DNA of 64,000 nucleotides from Mycobacterium szulgai (GTDB lineage: Bacteria > Actinomycetota > Actinomycetes > Mycobacteriales > Mycobacteriaceae): NCBI RefSeq assembly GCF_002116635.1, contig NZ_LQPW01000049.1:1-64000 (forward strand). Reading direction: 5' to 3'. The notes under the pieces are model-generated. The model worked only from the letters and a program-made list of their open reading frames with translations. It searched no databases and had not been told where the DNA came from. The position numbers and the translations under genes were made by a program. Each line of letters opens with the position of its first letter. The first letter of the stretch is position 1. Below are positions 39,238 to 49,816 of the stretch, one piece after another.

Positions 39238-39275
39238 GTTGCGGCAATGGGACCGCAATGTTTCGTGGGGATTAA
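39238..39275 (-). promoter_or_regulatory. GlnR operator upstream of amt
   Basis: Reading toward amt on the minus strand the segments are TTAAT-6-GAAAC-6-GTCCC-6-GCAAC. The known actinobacterial GlnR box is GTNAC-6-GNAAC repeated twice with six-base spacers. All three spacers are exactly six bases, two half-sites (GAAAC, GCAAC) match fully and the other two match in part. The site ends 79 bases before the amt start, a usual place for activation under nitrogen limitation. Confidence 0.75.
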
Positions 39276-39335
39276 CGTAAAGGTTGCTGTGTAAGAGCTG
39301 CGTGGCGCCGCGGGACGGGTCGCCAGCGTCGCTGA

Positions 39336-40655
39336 TTAGCCGAGCAGAGCGTCGACGAACGCGGCGGGTTCGAACGGCGCCAGATCGTCGGGACCCTCGC
39401 CCAGTCCGACCAGCTTCACCGGCACGCCGAGCTCTTGCTGGACGCGGAAAACTATGCCGCCCTTGGCCGTTCCGTCCAGCTTGGTCAGTACCGCGCCGGT
39501 GATGTCGACGACCTCGGCGAACACCTTGGCTTGGGCCAGTCCGTTCTGCCCGATGGTGGCGTCGAGCACCAACAGCACTTCATCGACGGCCGCGCGCCGG
39601 GTCACCACCCGCTTGACCTTGTCGAGTTCGTCCATCAGGCCGACTTTGGTGTGCAGCCGGCCAGCGGTGTCGATGACGACGACGTCGGCGCCGGCGGCGA
39701 TGCCCTTGTCGACGGCGTCGAAGGCGACCGACGCCGGGTCGGCGCCTTCGGCGCCGCGCACTACCTCCGCGCCCACCCGGGATGCCCAGGTCTGCAGCTG
39801 ATCGGCCGCCGCAGCGCGGAAGGTGTCGGCGGCGCCGAGCACGACCCGGCGACCGTCGGCGACCAGAACCCTTGCCAGCTTGCCAACCGTGGTGGTCTTG
39901 CCGGTTCCGTTGACACCGACGATCAGCAGCACCGAGGGGTGGTCGGCGTGCGGCAGGGCCCGGATGGAGCGGTCCATGTCCGGCTGCAGCTCCTTGATCA
40001 GGACTTCGCGCAGCACGGCTCGTGCGTCAGCCTCGGTGCGGACATTGCCGCTGGCCAGCCGACTGCGCAGCTGCGATACCACCGATTCGGTGACCACCGG
40101 CCCCAGATCGGCGACGAGTAGCGTGTCCTCGACGTCCTGCCAGGAGTCTTCGTCCAGGTCGCCGCCACCGATCAGGCCGAGCATGCTGCGCCCGAGCGCG
40201 TTCTGCGACTTGGCGAGCCGACCGCGCAGCCGTTCCAAGCGACCTTCGGGCGGCTCGATCGCCTCTACTTCGGGTACTCCGGGTACTTCGGGTACTTCGG
40301 GTACCTCGGGACGGACCTCGGGCGCCGCCGGGGCTTGTTCGGCCTCAAGATCGGGAAGCTGGACTTCGGAGATGGTGCGCTTGGGCGCGTCGCGCGGGAT
40401 GGTCGCATCGTCGCCGACGGCCGGCAATCCGCTGGTATCGATGCGGCCGCCGGGGGCCACCGGCTCGACGGTCGGTGTCTGGCTGAAGGTGATGCCCGAC
40501 GACGCGGTGTAGCCACCCGACCGATCGATGGCACCGGTTTCGGGCCGCGACAAGCTGATCCGGCGCCGACGGTAGCGCACCAGGCCGAACACCAGTGCGG
40601 CGATGACGACCAGGGCCGCGACGACCGCTATGGCGATCCACAAACCTTCCGACAC
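39336..40655 (-). CDS. ftsY: Signal recognition particle receptor FtsY
   Basis: The SRP receptor GTPase that docks Ffh-ribosome complexes at the membrane. The 439-residue protein starts with a membrane helix (about 5-27, WIAIAVVAALVVIAALVFGL), then an acidic Pro/Glu/Val-rich linker that includes a short tandem repeat (residues about 115-130). The NG domain follows with GVNGTGKTTTVGKL, DTAGRLHTK and TKLDGTAKGG. The linker varies between species. It lies 15 bases downstream of smc and shares its direction. Confidence 0.96.
   Translation of the reverse strand: MSEGLWIAIAVVAALVVIAALVFGLVRYRRRRISLSRPETGAIDRSGGYTASSGITFSQTPTVEPVAPGGRIDTSGLPAVGDDATIPRDAPKRTISEVQLPDLEAEQAPAAPEVRPEVPEVPEVPGVPEVEAIEPPEGRLERLRGRLAKSQNALGRSMLGLIGGGDLDEDSWQDVEDTLLVADLGPVVTESVVSQLRSRLASGNVRTEADARAVLREVLIKELQPDMDRSIRALPHADHPSVLLIVGVNGTGKTTTVGKLARVLVADGRRVVLGAADTFRAAAADQLQTWASRVGAEVVRGAEGADPASVAFDAVDKGIAAGADVVVIDTAGRLHTKVGLMDELDKVKRVVTRRAAVDEVLLVLDATIGQNGLAQAKVFAEVVDITGAVLTKLDGTAKGGIVFRVQQELGVPVKLVGLGEGPDDLAPFEPAAFVDALLG
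40267..40310. repeat. Nine-base tandem repeat in ftsY
   Basis: About four to five tandem copies of a GGTACTTCG-type unit encode repeated PEV (Pro-Glu-Val) steps in the FtsY linker. The unit length is a multiple of three, so copy-number change would lengthen or shorten the linker without a frameshift. Confidence 0.8.
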
Positions 40656-40670
40656 GCAGACAAACCTTCC

Positions 40671-43600
40671 TTAAGAAGAACTACCCACCAGACGATCCAC
40701 CTGCTGTCCCCGGATGCGCTGCGAGATGACCGCGGTGATGCCGTCGCCCTGCATGGTCACGCCATAGAGGGCGTCGGCGACTTCCATCGTGGGTTTCTGG
40801 TGCGTGATGATGATGAGCTGCGACCGGTCCCGCAGCATCTCGAACAGGCCGATCAGCCTGCGCAGGTTCGTGTCGTCGAGAGCGGCCTCCACCTCGTCCA
40901 TGATGTAGAACGGCGACGGGCGGGCCCGGAATATGGCGACCAGCATCGCCACCGCCGTCAGCGCCTTCTCACCGCCGGACAGCAAAGACAACCGGGTTAC
41001 CTTCTTGCCGGGGGGACGTGCCTCGACCTCGATTCCGGTGGTGAGCATGTCGTCCGGTTGAGTCAGCCGCAGCCGGCCTTCCCCGCCGGGGAACAGCGCC
41101 GTGAACACCGTTTGGAATTCGCGTTCGACGTCGACGAACGCGTCGCTGAACACCTGCAGGATGCGGGAGTCGACCTCGGCGACAACGTCCAGCAGATCCT
41201 TGCGGGCCGCCTTGACGTCTTCGAGCTGGGTGGACAGGAAGTTGTAGCGCTCTTCCAGCGCGGCAAACTCCTCCAGAGCCAGTGGGTTGACCCGGCCCAG
41301 CTCGGCCAGCTCACGCTCGGCGCGCTTGGCCCGCCGCTCCTGGGTGGTGCGGTCGAACGGCATCGGTGCGGGCGCGACCACCTGCTCGCCGCGCTCGCGG
41401 GCCTGCTCGAATTCGGCCATCTCGAGGTCACTGGGTGGCAGCGGAACCTGCGGCCCGTACTCGGCGACCAGATCGGCCGGCGCCATGCCGAATTGCTCGA
41501 GCACCATCTGCTCGAGCTGCTCGATGCGCAGCGCGGCCTGCGCGTTGGCCACCTCGTCGCGATGCAGCGAACTGGTCAGCGCGGTCACCCTGGTGCTCAG
41601 CGTGTTCGTCTCGTCGCGTACGGCAGCCATCGCCGCCGACCGTTGTTGGCGCTCGGCGGCCAACTCGTCGCGAAGTCGCGAGGCGGCGTCGACCACGCGG
41701 TTCAATCGCGACGCCAGCAGCCGTCCGGAGTCGGCAACCGTCGCGGCCACCGCCGCCGCGCGCAGCCGGGCGGCGCGCGCCTGCTCTGCGCGGATCCGCG
41801 CCTCGCGTTCGGCCGCGGCTGCGCGGCGCAGCGAATCGGCCCGCCCGCGCACTGCATTGGCGCGTTCCTCTGCGGTCCGCACCGCCAGCCTGGCCTCCAC
41901 TTCGATACTGCGAGCCGATTCCGCGGCAGCGGCGATCGCCTGACGATCGATGGGCTCAGCGGCGTCCACCTGCTGGGTCTCCTGCGCGTTGCGCAGCCGC
42001 GTCTCGAGTTCGGAAACCTCGTCCAGCGTCTGCGCCCGGCCGGCTTCCAGCTGTTCGCGCTGCTGCACCAGCCTGTTCCACTCCTCGTCGGCCCCACGCG
42101 CATCCTGTCCCAGCCTGCCCAGCTGGTCATACATCGCCGAGATCGCCGTGTCGGATTCGTTGAGCGCGGCCAACGCCTGCTCTGCCGAGTCCTGACGGGC
42201 GGCTTGCTCGGTCAGTGCGCCCGACAGCGCCGCGCTCAGCTGCGCCACCTGCGCTTCGGCGGCGGCCAGTTCCGCCCGCGCCTTGTCGATCTCGGAGGTG
42301 AGCTCCAAGGTGGACAGCTTGCGGTCGGAACCGCCGCTTACCCAGCCCGCGCCCACGAGGTCACCGTCCAGGGTGACCGCGCGCAATCGCGGCCGCGCCG
42401 CCACCAGATCCAGCGCCTCGGCCAGATCGTCGACCACCGCGACGTCGGAAAGCATCGCGACCAGGGCACCGCGCAGCCACGACGGCGCCTCGACCAGGTC
42501 CAGCGCCCACACGCCACTGCCGGGAAGTTCAGCCCGCACGGTTTCGTCGGGAGCGGGCCAATCGCTGACGACCAGGGCCGCGCGTCCGCCGTCGGCTTGC
42601 TTGAGCGCATTGACGGCGGCGCGCGCCGAACCCAGGCTGTCGGCGGCCAACGCGTCGGCGGCCGACCCGAGCACGGCCGCCAGCGCCGCCTCGTAACCCG
42701 ACCGCACCTTCACCAGCTGGGCCAGTGACCCTAAAAGCCCTGTGCCACTGTGGTTTCGGGCCAGCCAAGCGGCGCCGTCCTTGCGCTCCAGGCCCACCGA
42801 TAGGGCATCGATACGGGCCCGCAGCGATGCCACCTCGCGTTCGGCGCTGCGCTCGGCCGCCTGCAGCTCGGCAACGCGTTCGTCGGCCAGCCGCAACGCG
42901 GCCACCGTCCGCTCGTGCTGCTCATCCAGGCCAACCTCGCCCTGATCCAGTTGACCGACCCGGCCCTGCACATTTTCGAACTCCGCACGGGTGTGCTGAG
43001 CGCGCGCGGCGGCGTCCTCGATCCGCTCAGACAACCGCGCGACGCTGTCATCGATCGATTCGACGCGCGCCCGCATCGTCTCCACCTGCCCGGCCAGCCG
43101 GGCCAGCCCCTCACGCCGGTCCGCCTCGGCGCGGACCGCCGCCAGATGCGCCCGGTCGGCCTCGGTCGCTTGGCGGTCGCGCTCGGCCAGTTCGGCCCGG
43201 GCGGCGTCCAGCTGGGCACGCGCGGCCGCCAGCTCGGCGAGCAGCTGCTGCTCGGCGACGGCTACCTGCTCGGCCTCTGCTTCCAGCGCGTCCGGGTCGG
43301 TGTCGCTGGGTGCAGCCGGCTCAACATCGAGATGGTGGGCGCGTTCGGTGGCGATACGCACGGTGGCGCCCACCCGCTCGGCCAGGGCGGACAGGCCGAA
43401 CCAGGTGTGCTGGATCGACTCGCCGCGGCTGGTGAGTTCGGCCAGCGCCGCCTCGTGCGCAGCCAGCTCCTCGGCTGCCACCGAAAGCCGGGCCGCGGCC
43501 TCGTCATGCTCACGGCGCATGGCGGATTCGGCCTCGAAGATCGCTTCCCGCTCCGTACGTCGGCTCACCAGGTCGTCGGCGGCCAGCCGCAGCCGGGCAT

Positions 43601-44270
43601 CGCGCAAGTCTGCCTGGATGGTCTGCGCTCGCCGGGCCACCTCGGCCTGACGTCCCAGCGGTTTGAGCTGGCGGCGCAGCTCGGTGGTCAGATCGGTGAG
43701 CCGGGCCAGGTTCGCCGACATGGAGTCGAGTTTGCGCAGGGCCTTTTCCTTGCGCTTGCGGTGCTTGAGCACCCCGGCCGCTTCTTCGATGAACGCGCGG
43801 CGGTCCTCGGGCCGCGACTGCAGGATCTCATCGAGTTTGCCCTGGCCGACGATGACATGCATCTCGCGGCCGATGCCGGAGTCGCTGAGCAGCTCCTGGA
43901 CATCCATCAAACGGCAACTGCTGCCGTTGATTTCGTATTCGCTGGCACCGTCGCGGAACATACGCCGGGTGATCGACACCTCGGAATACTCGATCGGCAG
44001 TGCGTTGTCGGAGTTGTCGATGGTGACGGTGACCTCGGCGCGGCCCAGCGGCGCGCGCGATGAGGTGCCGGCGAAGATGACGTCTTCCATCTTGCCGCCG
44101 CGCAGGGTCTTCGCCCCCTGCTCCCCCATCACCCACGCCAGCGCGTCGACCACGTTGGATTTGCCGGACCCATTGGGGCCGACGACGGCGGTGATGCCGG
44201 GCTCGAAACGCAGAGTCGTCGGCGCCGCGAAGGATTTGAAACCCTTCAGCGTCAGACTCTTGAGGTACAC
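40671..44270 (-). CDS. smc: Chromosome segregation ATPase SMC
   Basis: The condensin ATPase that organises and segregates the chromosome. From the GTG at 44270 ([14 protein letters not shown]) it has 1199 residues. The N-terminal head has Walker [10 protein letters not shown] (31-39). Two long coiled-coil arms (about 170-500 and 660-1010) flank a hinge with its [16 protein letters not shown] Gly motif near 640. The C-terminal head has the signature [17 protein letters not shown] and Walker [12 protein letters not shown]. The upstream in-frame extension lacks homology and overlaps acyP. It begins 67 bases after acyP. Confidence 0.96.
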   Translation of the reverse strand: MYLKSLTLKGFKSFAAPTTLRFEPGITAVVGPNGSGKSNVVDALAWVMGEQGAKTLRGGKMEDVIFAGTSSRAPLGRAEVTVTIDNSDNALPIEYSEVSITRRMFRDGASEYEINGSSCRLMDVQELLSDSGIGREMHVIVGQGKLDEILQSRPEDRRAFIEEAAGVLKHRKRKEKALRKLDSMSANLARLTDLTTELRRQLKPLGRQAEVARRAQTIQADLRDARLRLAADDLVSRRTEREAIFEAESAMRREHDEAAARLSVAAEELAAHEAALAELTSRGESIQHTWFGLSALAERVGATVRIATERAHHLDVEPAAPSDTDPDALEAEAEQVAVAEQQLLAELAAARAQLDAARAELAERDRQATEADRAHLAAVRAEADRREGLARLAGQVETMRARVESIDDSVARLSERIEDAAARAQHTRAEFENVQGRVGQLDQGEVGLDEQHERTVAALRLADERVAELQAAERSAEREVASLRARIDALSVGLERKDGAAWLARNHSGTGLLGSLAQLVKVRSGYEAALAAVLGSAADALAADSLGSARAAVNALKQADGGRAALVVSDWPAPDETVRAELPGSGVWALDLVEAPSWLRGALVAMLSDVAVVDDLAEALDLVAARPRLRAVTLDGDLVGAGWVSGGSDRKLSTLELTSEIDKARAELAAAEAQVAQLSAALSGALTEQAARQDSAEQALAALNESDTAISAMYDQLGRLGQDARGADEEWNRLVQQREQLEAGRAQTLDEVSELETRLRNAQETQQVDAAEPIDRQAIAAAAESARSIEVEARLAVRTAEERANAVRGRADSLRRAAAAEREARIRAEQARAARLRAAAVAATVADSGRLLASRLNRVVDAASRLRDELAAERQQRSAAMAAVRDETNTLSTRVTALTSSLHRDEVANAQAALRIEQLEQMVLEQFGMAPADLVAEYGPQVPLPPSDLEMAEFEQARERGEQVVAPAPMPFDRTTQERRAKRAERELAELGRVNPLALEEFAALEERYNFLSTQLEDVKAARKDLLDVVAEVDSRILQVFSDAFVDVEREFQTVFTALFPGGEGRLRLTQPDDMLTTGIEVEARPPGKKVTRLSLLSGGEKALTAVAMLVAIFRARPSPFYIMDEVEAALDDTNLRRLIGLFEMLRDRSQLIIITHQKPTMEVADALYGVTMQGDGITAVISQRIRGQQVDRLVGSSS

Positions 44271-44337
44271 GAGGGGCCAGATTACCGCTGGACCAAATGG
44301 CGGTGACCCGGCGCGCCCGGCTTTGGCGCGCTCGCGA

Positions 44338-44613
44338 TCACCGCTCCACGAATCCGCTGAACTGTTCGGTGGGCTCCGACCAGTTGGCGACAACGTTGTC
44401 CACCCGGCCCGGAGTGCCGCCGCCCCGCAGCAATTCCAGCAGTTTCTCGCCGGCCTCACGCGGCCCGTTGGCTACCACCAGCACGCGGCCATCGGCTTGA
44501 TTGGCCGCGTAGCCGGTGAGCCCCTGCTCGAGCGCGCGGCAGCGCGTCCACCAGCGGAAGCCGACTCCCTGCACCTGCCCGTGTACCCATGCGGTCAGCC
44601 GCACGTCAGACAT
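44338..44613 (-). CDS. acyP: Acylphosphatase
   Basis: A small enzyme (91 residues) that hydrolyses acyl phosphates. The phosphate-binding loop and catalytic Arg are in [14 protein letters not shown] (Arg about 20), and the catalytic Asn region is [13 protein letters not shown]. It overlaps the upstream OsmC-like gene by eight bases and precedes smc, in the same direction. Confidence 0.94.
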   Translation of the reverse strand: MSDVRLTAWVHGQVQGVGFRWWTRCRALEQGLTGYAANQADGRVLVVANGPREAGEKLLELLRGGGTPGRVDNVVANWSEPTEQFSGFVER

Positions 44614-45013
44614 CGGCGACCTCGAAATTCACGGTGGTACCCGACTTCAGCGTGCGTCCGACCGTGCACACCAGGTCGATCGCCCGCTCGACGACCACGC
44701 GCAGCCGCTCTTTCTCGTCGTCGCTCATGCCGGACAGGTCAAGCTCCAGTCTCTCCTCGAGCAACGGATAGCGCTCCTGGTCGCGGTCGGCCGCGCCGGA
44801 CACCCGGACCACGGCTTTGTAGTCGTCGCCGAGCCGACGTGCCAGTGGCTGGTCACTGGACATGCCGCTGCACGCGGCGAGCGCGATCTTGAGCAGCTCG
44901 CCAGGGGTGAACACGCCCTCGACATCCTCAGAACCCACGAATACCTGCGCTCCACGCGAGCTGTATCCGGTGTAGCGGCGGGTGCCGGTGCGTTCCACCC
45001 AGAGTTGCGTCAT
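44606..45013 (-). CDS. OsmC-like peroxiredoxin-type protein
   Basis: A 135-residue OsmC/Ohr-fold protein. The two reactive cysteines of the fold are at Cys48 (ALAACSGMSS) and Cys116 (DLVCTVGRTL), so peroxide reduction is plausible. It is the ortholog of Rv2923c and overlaps acyP, which implies coupling. Whether it acts on organic hydroperoxides or another electrophile is not shown. Confidence 0.88.
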   Translation of the reverse strand: MTQLWVERTGTRRYTGYSSRGAQVFVGSEDVEGVFTPGELLKIALAACSGMSSDQPLARRLGDDYKAVVRVSGAADRDQERYPLLEERLELDLSGMSDDEKERLRVVVERAIDLVCTVGRTLKSGTTVNFEVADV

Positions 45014-45105
45014 GGCTTCTTTCTTACGTTAGGGCCCATATCGGGTGTGAATCCTGGGCGCAGACCGCTCGGCGTTTCTTCACCATGAGCTCACAGTGGA
45101 AGCCG

Positions 45106-45966
45106 TCAGCGCACACGCGATCGCCGAGGTGGCGGCTGACACTTCGGACAGTAGAACGACGAGCGGTTCATAAACTTTTCCCGGCGCATCACTGCGCCAC
45201 AGCGCCGGCAGTTTTCGCCCTCGCGGCCATAGGCGTCCAGCGATCGGTCGAAGTAACCCGACTCGCCGTTGACATTGACATACAGCGAATCGAATGACGT
45301 GCCGCCCTTGGCCAGCGCTTCGCGCATCACTTCGGCCGCGGCGTCCAGGACCGCCGCCAGCTGCTTGCGGGTCAGCGTGGCGGCCACCCGCGCACCGTTC
45401 ACCTTGGCCCGCCACAGCGCTTCGTCGGCGTAGATGTTGCCGATCCCGGACACCACCTGCTGATCCAGTAGCTGGCGTTTGAGTTCGGAATGCTTGCGCC
45501 GCAACAGAGTAACCACCGCGTCGGCGTCAAAGCTCGGGTCGAGAGGATCACGCGCCAGGTGTGCGACCGGCACCGGCACCACACTGCCGTCGACGGTCGT
45601 GAGGTCCGCCAGCAGCCAGCCGCCGAAGGTCCGCTGGTCGGCGAAGCTCAGCACGGTCCCGTCGTCCAGCAGTGCCGAGATCCGGACGTGTTCGGCCCGC
45701 GGGACGGTGCCCAGCAACATCTGCCCGCTCATACCCAGGTGCACCACCAGCGCCTCACCGGAATCCAGCGTCAGCCACAGGTACTTGCCGCGGCGATCGG
45801 TTCCGGTGATCCGCACACCCAGCAGCCGCGCGGTCAGGTCGGCGGGGCCGGCTTCGTGGCGGCGCACGGCCCGCGGATGGTGTACCCGAACGGCCGTGAT
45901 CGTTTTGCCCAGCACATGGGCTTGCAATCCGCGGCGCACCACCTCGACTTCGGGCAGCTCAGGCAT
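45106..45966 (-). CDS. fpg: Formamidopyrimidine-DNA glycosylase (Fpg/MutM)
   Basis: A base-excision repair enzyme that removes 8-oxoguanine and nicks the strand. The 286-residue protein begins [14 protein letters not shown], with catalytic Pro2 and Glu3. It has the conserved Lys in GKYLWL, the H2TH region ([16 protein letters not shown]) and a C-terminal zinc finger (CRRC about residue 247, CPKC about 270). The set is intact. The gene is followed on its upstream side by a pair of 46-base direct repeats. Confidence 0.96.
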   Translation of the reverse strand: MPELPEVEVVRRGLQAHVLGKTITAVRVHHPRAVRRHEAGPADLTARLLGVRITGTDRRGKYLWLTLDSGEALVVHLGMSGQMLLGTVPRAEHVRISALLDDGTVLSFADQRTFGGWLLADLTTVDGSVVPVPVAHLARDPLDPSFDADAVVTLLRRKHSELKRQLLDQQVVSGIGNIYADEALWRAKVNGARVAATLTRKQLAAVLDAAAEVMREALAKGGTSFDSLYVNVNGESGYFDRSLDAYGREGENCRRCGAVMRREKFMNRSSFYCPKCQPPPRRSRVR

Positions 45967-45969
45967 CTA

Positions 45970-46069
45970 GTGATGATCGCAAGCGCGGCGAAGCCGGGCG
46001 AAGCGGGTCATCACCATCGACCCGTGATGATCGCAAGCGCGGCGAAGCCGGGCGAAGCGGGTCATCACC
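45970..46069. repeat. Two identical 46-base direct repeats between fpg and rnc
   Basis: Bases 45970-46015 and 46024-46069 are identical, separated by eight bases. Each unit begins GTGATGATCGC and ends GCGGGTCATCACC, so the ends are inverted repeats (GTGATGA/TCATCAC), and the inside is made of GCGAAGC-like steps. This is the form of short interspersed palindromic elements of mycobacteria. The pair lies in the 116-base gap between rnc (ending 46083) and the fpg start, within a minus-strand transcription unit. Confidence 0.9.
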
Positions 46070-46082
46070 TAAACCGAGTGAG

Positions 46083-46796
46083 CTAAACGGAGGTTTTGCC
46101 GGCTACGGCGCTGTCGAGCGCGTTCCAGGCGGCCGCCGCGGCCTTCTGCTCGGCTTCTTTCTTGGAGCGACCCACCCCAGAGCCGTACTCGGTGTCCATC
46201 ACGACGACTACCGCGGTGAATTCCTTGTCGTGATCCGGGCCGGTGGAACTGACCTGGTACGTCGGCGGGCCCAGCCCGCGTGAGGCGGTCAGCTCCTGCA
46301 GGCTGGTCTTCCAGTCCAGGCCGGCGCCCAACGTGGGGGCGGCGTCGAGCAACGGTCCGAACAGGCGCAGGATCACCTCGCGCGCGGTGTCGATACCGTG
46401 CTGCAGATAGATGGCGCCCAGCAGCGATTCCATCCCGTCAGCCAGGATGCTGGACTTGTCGGCTCCGCCGGTGTTGGCCTCGCCGCGGCCCAACAGCACG
46501 TGCACGCCAAGGCCCCCTTCGGGCAAGCTGCGCGCGACATCGGCGAGCGCCTGGGTGTTGACCACGCTGGCCCGAAGTTTGGCCAAGTCGCCTTCGGAAC
46601 GCTCGGGATGGCGGTGAAAGAGCTCATCGGTGATGGTGAGCCCGAGCACGGCGTCGCCGAGAAACTCCAACCGCTCGTTGGTGGGCAGTCCGCCGTTTTC
46701 GTAGGCGTAGCTGCGGTGCGTCAACGCCAGGGTCAGCAGCTCCTCGGGCAACTCGACACCGAGCGCGTCTAGCAGCGGCTGTCGTGACGGGGTCAC
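46083..46796 (-). CDS. rnc: Ribonuclease III
   Basis: RNase III cuts double-stranded RNA and processes rRNA precursors. From the GTG at 46796 it has 237 residues. The catalytic signature is [13 protein letters not shown] (41-53), with a further acidic motif in [13 protein letters not shown] and a C-terminal double-stranded RNA-binding domain (about 160-228: [15 protein letters not shown] ... [13 protein letters not shown]). The GTG overlaps the TGA of the DUF177 gene, so they are coupled. Confidence 0.96.
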   Translation of the reverse strand: MTPSRQPLLDALGVELPEELLTLALTHRSYAYENGGLPTNERLEFLGDAVLGLTITDELFHRHPERSEGDLAKLRASVVNTQALADVARSLPEGGLGVHVLLGRGEANTGGADKSSILADGMESLLGAIYLQHGIDTAREVILRLFGPLLDAAPTLGAGLDWKTSLQELTASRGLGPPTYQVSSTGPDHDKEFTAVVVVMDTEYGSGVGRSKKEAEQKAAAAAWNALDSAVAGKTSV

Positions 46797-47383
46797 CGTT
46801 GAGCCTCGGGCTTGTCCGGGGTGATCATTCCGGCCAGCTTGGCCCACCTGGGGTCGATCTGTTCATGGCGGTGACCAGGTTCGCTGGCCAGCGCGATCCC
46901 GCATTGCGGGCATAGTCCCGGGCAGTCGGGCCGGCACACCGGCGAGAACGGCAGTTCGAGGCCGACGGCGTCGACGATCGGCTGCTCGAGGTCGATCCGA
47001 TCGTCCACGACGTGCCCGACCTCGTCTTCCTCTGTAGTCGCCTCGGTGGCACTGTGCGGGTAGGCGAACAGTTCGGTCAAGCCGACCTGCACGCGCCCCT
47101 GGATCGGGTTCAGGCAGCGGGAACACTCACCGGTGGTGGGCGCGGCCACCGTTCCGGTCACCAACACCCCCTCGGAGACCGATTCCACCCTCAGATCCAG
47201 GTCCAGCGGAGCGCCCTGTTCGATCGCGATCAGCTCCACACCGATGCGCGAGGGACTGTTCACCGTGTCCTGCACGGTGAACATCGCTCCTGGCCGTCGC
47301 CCCAACCGTGCGATGTCGAGCACCATCGGCTTAGCCAGAGGATTCAGAGGGCGACGTGATGTCTGAACTCGCTGCCTCGCCAT
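46793..47383 (-). CDS. DUF177 (YceD-like) protein
   Basis: A 196-residue protein of the YceD/DUF177 family, which is found with rpmF and rnc and linked to 23S rRNA maturation. The start is the ATG at 47383 ([16 protein letters not shown]). Four Cys residues in two pairs (CSRCLNP, and [13 protein letters not shown] near the end) suggest a metal site. No rpmF is seen immediately downstream; the next gene is rnc, with a four-base overlap. The ortholog is Rv2926c. Confidence 0.88.
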   Translation of the reverse strand: MARQRVQTSRRPLNPLAKPMVLDIARLGRRPGAMFTVQDTVNSPSRIGVELIAIEQGAPLDLDLRVESVSEGVLVTGTVAAPTTGECSRCLNPIQGRVQVGLTELFAYPHSATEATTEEDEVGHVVDDRIDLEQPIVDAVGLELPFSPVCRPDCPGLCPQCGIALASEPGHRHEQIDPRWAKLAGMITPDKPEAQR

Positions 47384-47463
47384 AGGGGAAATCCTACGGC
47401 GCGCGGCGTGAAGTTCTAGGGGTCCGTTCACCCGCGCGTAATCATCGCGCGAAGTGCACGCCG

Positions 47464-48207
47464 TTAGCGTGTCGCGTAGTCGTGAGTGCCGGCGGCGGTG
47501 CGAAGTTGGTGACGCCCACGCCCGACCGAGCGGAGCGTGCCGTTGAGGAATTCCTCGAACTCCGCGAGCTTGTTGTCGACGTAAATGTCGCATTCGCCGC
47601 GCAGCCGGTCGGCTTCGGCGTGTGCGGTGTCGATGAGGCGGGTGGATTCGGCATTGGCCGCCTGCACCACCTCATTTTGCGAGACCAGGCGCTGTTGCTC
47701 TTTGATGCCTTCCTGCACGGCCTTCTCGTAGGAGATGTTGCCGTTCTCGATGAGCCGGTCGCATTCCGTCTTGGCCCTGCTGACGCTGGCTTCGTACTCC
47801 CGTTTGGCCGAGGCCGCGATGCGCATCGCCTCCTCGCGCGCCTCGCCGACCATCCGCTCGCTGTGCTGGCGCGCCTCGCTCACCATCCGATCGGCCTGAG
47901 CTTTCGCGTCCGAGAGGATCCGGTCGGCCTCCGCACGGGCGTGGTTGAGCATCGAGTCGGATTCGGTGGTCGCCGAGGCCACCATGGAGTCGGCGTGGGT
48001 CTTAGCGTCGTGCAGCATCGAATCGCGCGCGTCTAGCACGTCCTGGGCGTCGTCGAGTTCGCCGGGGATCGCGTCTTTGATGTCGTCGATCAGTTCCAGC
48101 ACATCACCGCGGGGCACGACGCAGCCCGCGGTCATCGGCACGCCACGGGCCTCTTCGACAATGGCGCCCAATTCGTCCAGCGCTTCAAAGACTCGGTACA
48201 CGGCCAT
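47464..48207 (-). CDS. sepIVA: DivIVA-like septation protein SepIVA
   Basis: A 247-residue DivIVA-like coiled-coil protein. The N-terminal part is MAVYRVFEALDELGAIVEEARG, followed by a long coil (about 60-200) rich in Ala/Glu/Arg with repeated ADSMVxSA / ADRILSDAKAQADRM heptads. The M. smegmatis ortholog is SepIVA, essential for division and polar growth; the M. tuberculosis one is Rv2927c. No membrane helix. It is divergent from tesA over 214 bases. Confidence 0.9.
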   Translation of the reverse strand: MAVYRVFEALDELGAIVEEARGVPMTAGCVVPRGDVLELIDDIKDAIPGELDDAQDVLDARDSMLHDAKTHADSMVASATTESDSMLNHARAEADRILSDAKAQADRMVSEARQHSERMVGEAREEAMRIAASAKREYEASVSRAKTECDRLIENGNISYEKAVQEGIKEQQRLVSQNEVVQAANAESTRLIDTAHAEADRLRGECDIYVDNKLAEFEEFLNGTLRSVGRGRHQLRTAAGTHDYATR

Positions 48208-48391
48208 ACCCTCCTGGCATCGTTTTGTTGTTACCAGTGTGCCTGGTGTTACATCTGTGACGACGGTGCCGGCGCCGGTGTGTCGGGCCCAATTTCATGC
48301 TTCGCCGTTCTCTTGCTGCCAGCGTATCGCCGGGACGGCCCCCAGGCGCGGCCGAAGCATGGGGCCGCTGACGGTATGCTGGGCGCGGTGA

Positions 48392-49135
<744 letters not shown>

Positions 49136-49816
49136 CTGCGGCCAAAATCCGGCCCTACAACCGGCGGAGCCGAACGCACTGTGCGCGATACCGGCGGTGC
49201 GGTGCTGCAAATTCGCCACGCCGTGAGCCCCAGCAGCGCAGCCCGGCGCGTCCCGGCTGAGCCCTCAGGCCGCCCGTCCGGCCATGGGAAGGTGGCCCTT
49301 ATGTACGTGGGCCGGCACCCCCGCGAGACGTGTTAGTGTCGTCACAACGGGACGCTGGTCCCAAAACAACTGGCGCACCGTGCCAGAAAATACGGCTCAA
49401 CTCTCACATGACTGAACATCCGTCACTGATGTATCAAAAGTCACAACAACCACACAGGACAGCCCGGGCGAGGACCTTAGTCGCAGGTGAGAGGGCCAGA
49501 AGGTGTGTCGATGACATTGGCGATGGCTGTGGGTAGCGTGTGTATTTTCCAAATACTGCACGCGCCCGTCACCAGAGGTGCTTACCTTATTTATAGGGCC
49601 TAGTAGTACGGGGAAACGGGGATAGTCTTAGGGGCGATCAACTGGCGGAACGCAGGCGTGCTGCGGTAGAGATGGCTGCGTAGTCGTCAGAGCGGCCTGG
49701 TCAGCTCAGACCAGCAGGTTGCAGAGGGCGAGGAAGTCCTCTGCGCGATCCAACCGGCGGCCCACCGGGGACGAATCATTAGATAACTGCAGGCAGTCGA
49801 ATAGGAGCGTAACGCG
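49136..49816 (+). promoter_or_regulatory. tesA-fadD26 intergenic region with PDIM operon leader
   Basis: This 681-base gap precedes the large fadD26-pps operon and no convincing gene is seen. Its middle is A/T-rich, including an inverted repeat GTATTT-3-AAATAC (49542-49556) and a TTATTTATAGGGCC stretch near 49587-49600 that could be promoter. Closer to fadD26 there are two small perfect hairpins: CTGGTC/GACCAG (49697-49714) and GCAGAGG/CCTCTGC (49721-49744). The latter ends 72 bases before the start. GGGAC/GTCCC (49349-49362) is a further small hairpin. A 68-codon frame (49330-49536) lies where M. tuberculosis has Rv2929 but shows no supporting feature. Confidence 0.5.

Noticed and set aside
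40335..44892. Long plus-strand open frames opposite ftsY and smc (up to about 800 codons)
   Set aside because: They are antisense shadows of well-conserved genes in GC-rich DNA, and their translations are Arg/Gln/Pro-rich without recognisable domains.
45970..46069. CRISPR array
   Set aside because: Only two repeats with an eight-base spacer and no cas genes; the repeat is an interspersed palindromic element.
49330..49536. Short frame before fadD26 as a counterpart of Rv2929
   Set aside because: No ribosome site, no recognised similarity and atypical composition; left as intergenic.
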